Below the pieces are notes generated by a model. That model saw only the letters and a list, made by a program, of their open reading frames with translations. It was not told where the DNA came from and did no database searches. Of a stretch of 64,000 nucleotides of DNA, positions 63,128 to 64,000 are shown piece after piece. Source of the stretch: Emiliania huxleyi CCMP1516 (Eukaryota; Haptophyta; Isochrysidales; Noelaerhabdaceae); contig NW_005200146.1 of assembly GCF_000372725.1 (NCBI RefSeq), positions 50,969 to 114,968 on the forward strand, given 5' to 3'. Numbering within the stretch: position 1 is the first letter of the stretch; every line of letters starts with the position of its first letter. The translations under genes were made by a program, and so were the position numbers.

Positions 63128-64000
63128 ATGGCCACGCGCCCCCACACCCCGCCGTGCCGCCCCTCCTCGCCGCCGCTCTCGCGCGAGATGGCTGAGATGG
63201 CTGACCACGTAGCGGCGGTTTGTCGAGGTGACGAAGTGGCGGTGCGTGTGTGGCTTGAGGGTGGCGGGCGAGCGAACGCCACCCGCGAGCGTCGGGGCGA
63301 GGATGGCGAGGTGACTACTGGCGTAACGCTGCTGATGGACGCCGCCCTCGAAGGCCACGAGCGGGTGGTCGAGGTGCTGCTGCAGCACGGCGCGGAGGCC
63401 AACGAGCAGGACAGCGGCGGCTGGACCGCGCTGATGTGGGCCGCCGCCCAAGGCCACATTCGCTTGGTCGAGCTGCTGCGGCGGCATGGCGCTGATGCAG
63501 AGATGCGATGTAATGACGGTGGCACCGCACTGACGCGCGCCGCCCTCAACGGCCACGAGCTGGTGGTCGACTTGCTGCTACGGCACGGCGCGGAGATCAA
63601 TGCGCAGGACAACGATGGTGAGAACGCACTGATGTGCGCCGCCGGCAACGGCCACCTCCCCGTCGTGCGCTGTCTACTGCAGGCGGGCGCAGACACAAAG
63701 GCACGCTCTGCGGATGGCAAGTCCGCGCTGCAATACGCCAAGGACGCGGCCAAGCTGGCTACTGACGACGCCAGTGCTCCTGAAACGGACCACGCCGGGT
63801 GCGTGCGCGCTCTCACGGAGCACGCAGCGGCACTGAGGGAGGCGGAGGCGGCAAAGAAGGCGGCAGAGAAGGCGCTCGAGGCCAAGGGGCGGCGCGAGCA
63901 GCGCGAGCGGGAGGAGGCGGTGGCGGCGCGAGAGCGCGAGCAGGCTGCGCGCCGGCGCGAAGCAGAGCGAGAGGCGCGCGAGGCGCGCCGGGCGGCGGAT
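63128..64000 (+). CDS. Ankyrin-repeat protein with charged coiled coil, 3' partial
   Basis: The ATG at 63128 (AAAAACATGG) opens a frame that stays open to the window end (291 codons). Four ankyrin repeats follow an N-terminal helix: TLLMDAALEGHERVVEVLL, TALMWAAAQGHIRLVELL, TALTRAALNGHELVVDLL and NALMCAAGNGHLPVVRCLL, each with the usual DxxGxTAL...A...GH..VV.LL...GA pattern. A linker with KSALQYAKDAAKLA is followed by an Ala/Glu/Arg/Lys coiled coil (EAAKKAAEKALEAKGRREQ). It is a protein-binding scaffold by family; partner unknown. Confidence 0.8.
   Translation, partial: MATRPHTPPCRPSSPPLSREMAEMADHVAAVCRGDEVAVRVWLEGGGRANATRERRGEDGEVTTGVTLLMDAALEGHERVVEVLLQHGAEANEQDSGGWTALMWAAAQGHIRLVELLRRHGADAEMRCNDGGTALTRAALNGHELVVDLLLRHGAEINAQDNDGENALMCAAGNGHLPVVRCLLQAGADTKARSADGKSALQYAKDAAKLATDDASAPETDHAGCVRALTEHAAALREAEAAKKAAEKALEAKGRREQREREEAVAAREREQAARRREAEREAREARRAAD

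Overview
The window is eukaryotic nuclear DNA from a draft assembly (two N gaps, 15613-16027 and 26073-26325). It is very GC-rich, its genes are short-intron genes on both strands, and it is full of CA/GT microsatellites, G-rich minisatellites (GGGGAGAT-type) and dispersed repeats. Gene content (a nuclear sdhD, a SAC1/DASS-type transporter with RCK_C domains, GCC2/GCC3-TIR receptors, GT47 glycosyltransferase) and the minisatellite style suggest a unicellular alga, most likely a haptophyte of the Emiliania/Gephyrocapsa or Chrysochromulina kind. That assignment is an inference from style; no marker gene proves it.

Layout. 0-15 kb: 3' end of an unknown + gene (265-626), a prominin-like pentaspan protein (1022-3443, -), a secreted Cys-repeat/pentapeptide protein (5988-7697, -), an Ala-rich lumenal or secreted protein (8497-9433, +), and an ER-type thioredoxin-fold protein ending in KEDL (13348-14828, -). 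15-22 kb: gene-poor, with repeats, a LINE-like copy (about 20080-21268) and a 147-bp MITE-like element. 22.3-28.8 kb: one fragmented DASS transporter gene whose introns are largely minisatellites. 29-36 kb: small genes (30534-30854, 31347-31867) and a decayed LINE-like reverse transcriptase copy, followed by an AT-rich island. 36.2-43.9 kb: a large receptor (beta-helix repeats, GCC2/GCC3 repeats, membrane segments, TIR-like tail) with six near-identical tandem exons. 44-50.8 kb: a second LINE-like copy, a RING-finger gene with repeat-derived introns, and the end of a 2OG-Fe(II) oxygenase. 53-64 kb: a membrane protein with HET-like, IQ and leucine-rich parts, sdhD, a GT47 exostosin-family gene, a truncated paralogue of the HET-like gene, a small secreted-protein exon, and an ankyrin protein running off the end.

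The most interesting theme is intron birth. In the GT47 gene (58703-60518) eight exons can be joined without breaking the frame, giving 422 residues. Four of its seven introns are GC-AG, and each begins with a copy of the first bases of the following exon. Two of them are copies of one dispersed repeat that ends in GGTACTAG and recurs four more times in the window; one of those four supplies an acceptor in the transporter gene. A second repeat forms a GC-AG intron in the RING gene, and 63-bp exon+intron units are tandemly repeated at 49338-49442. Together these look like several active families of introner-like elements. Two multi-domain proteins (TIR receptor, HET-like/LRR protein) resemble innate-recognition architectures, and the receptor's ectodomain appears to be growing by exon duplication.
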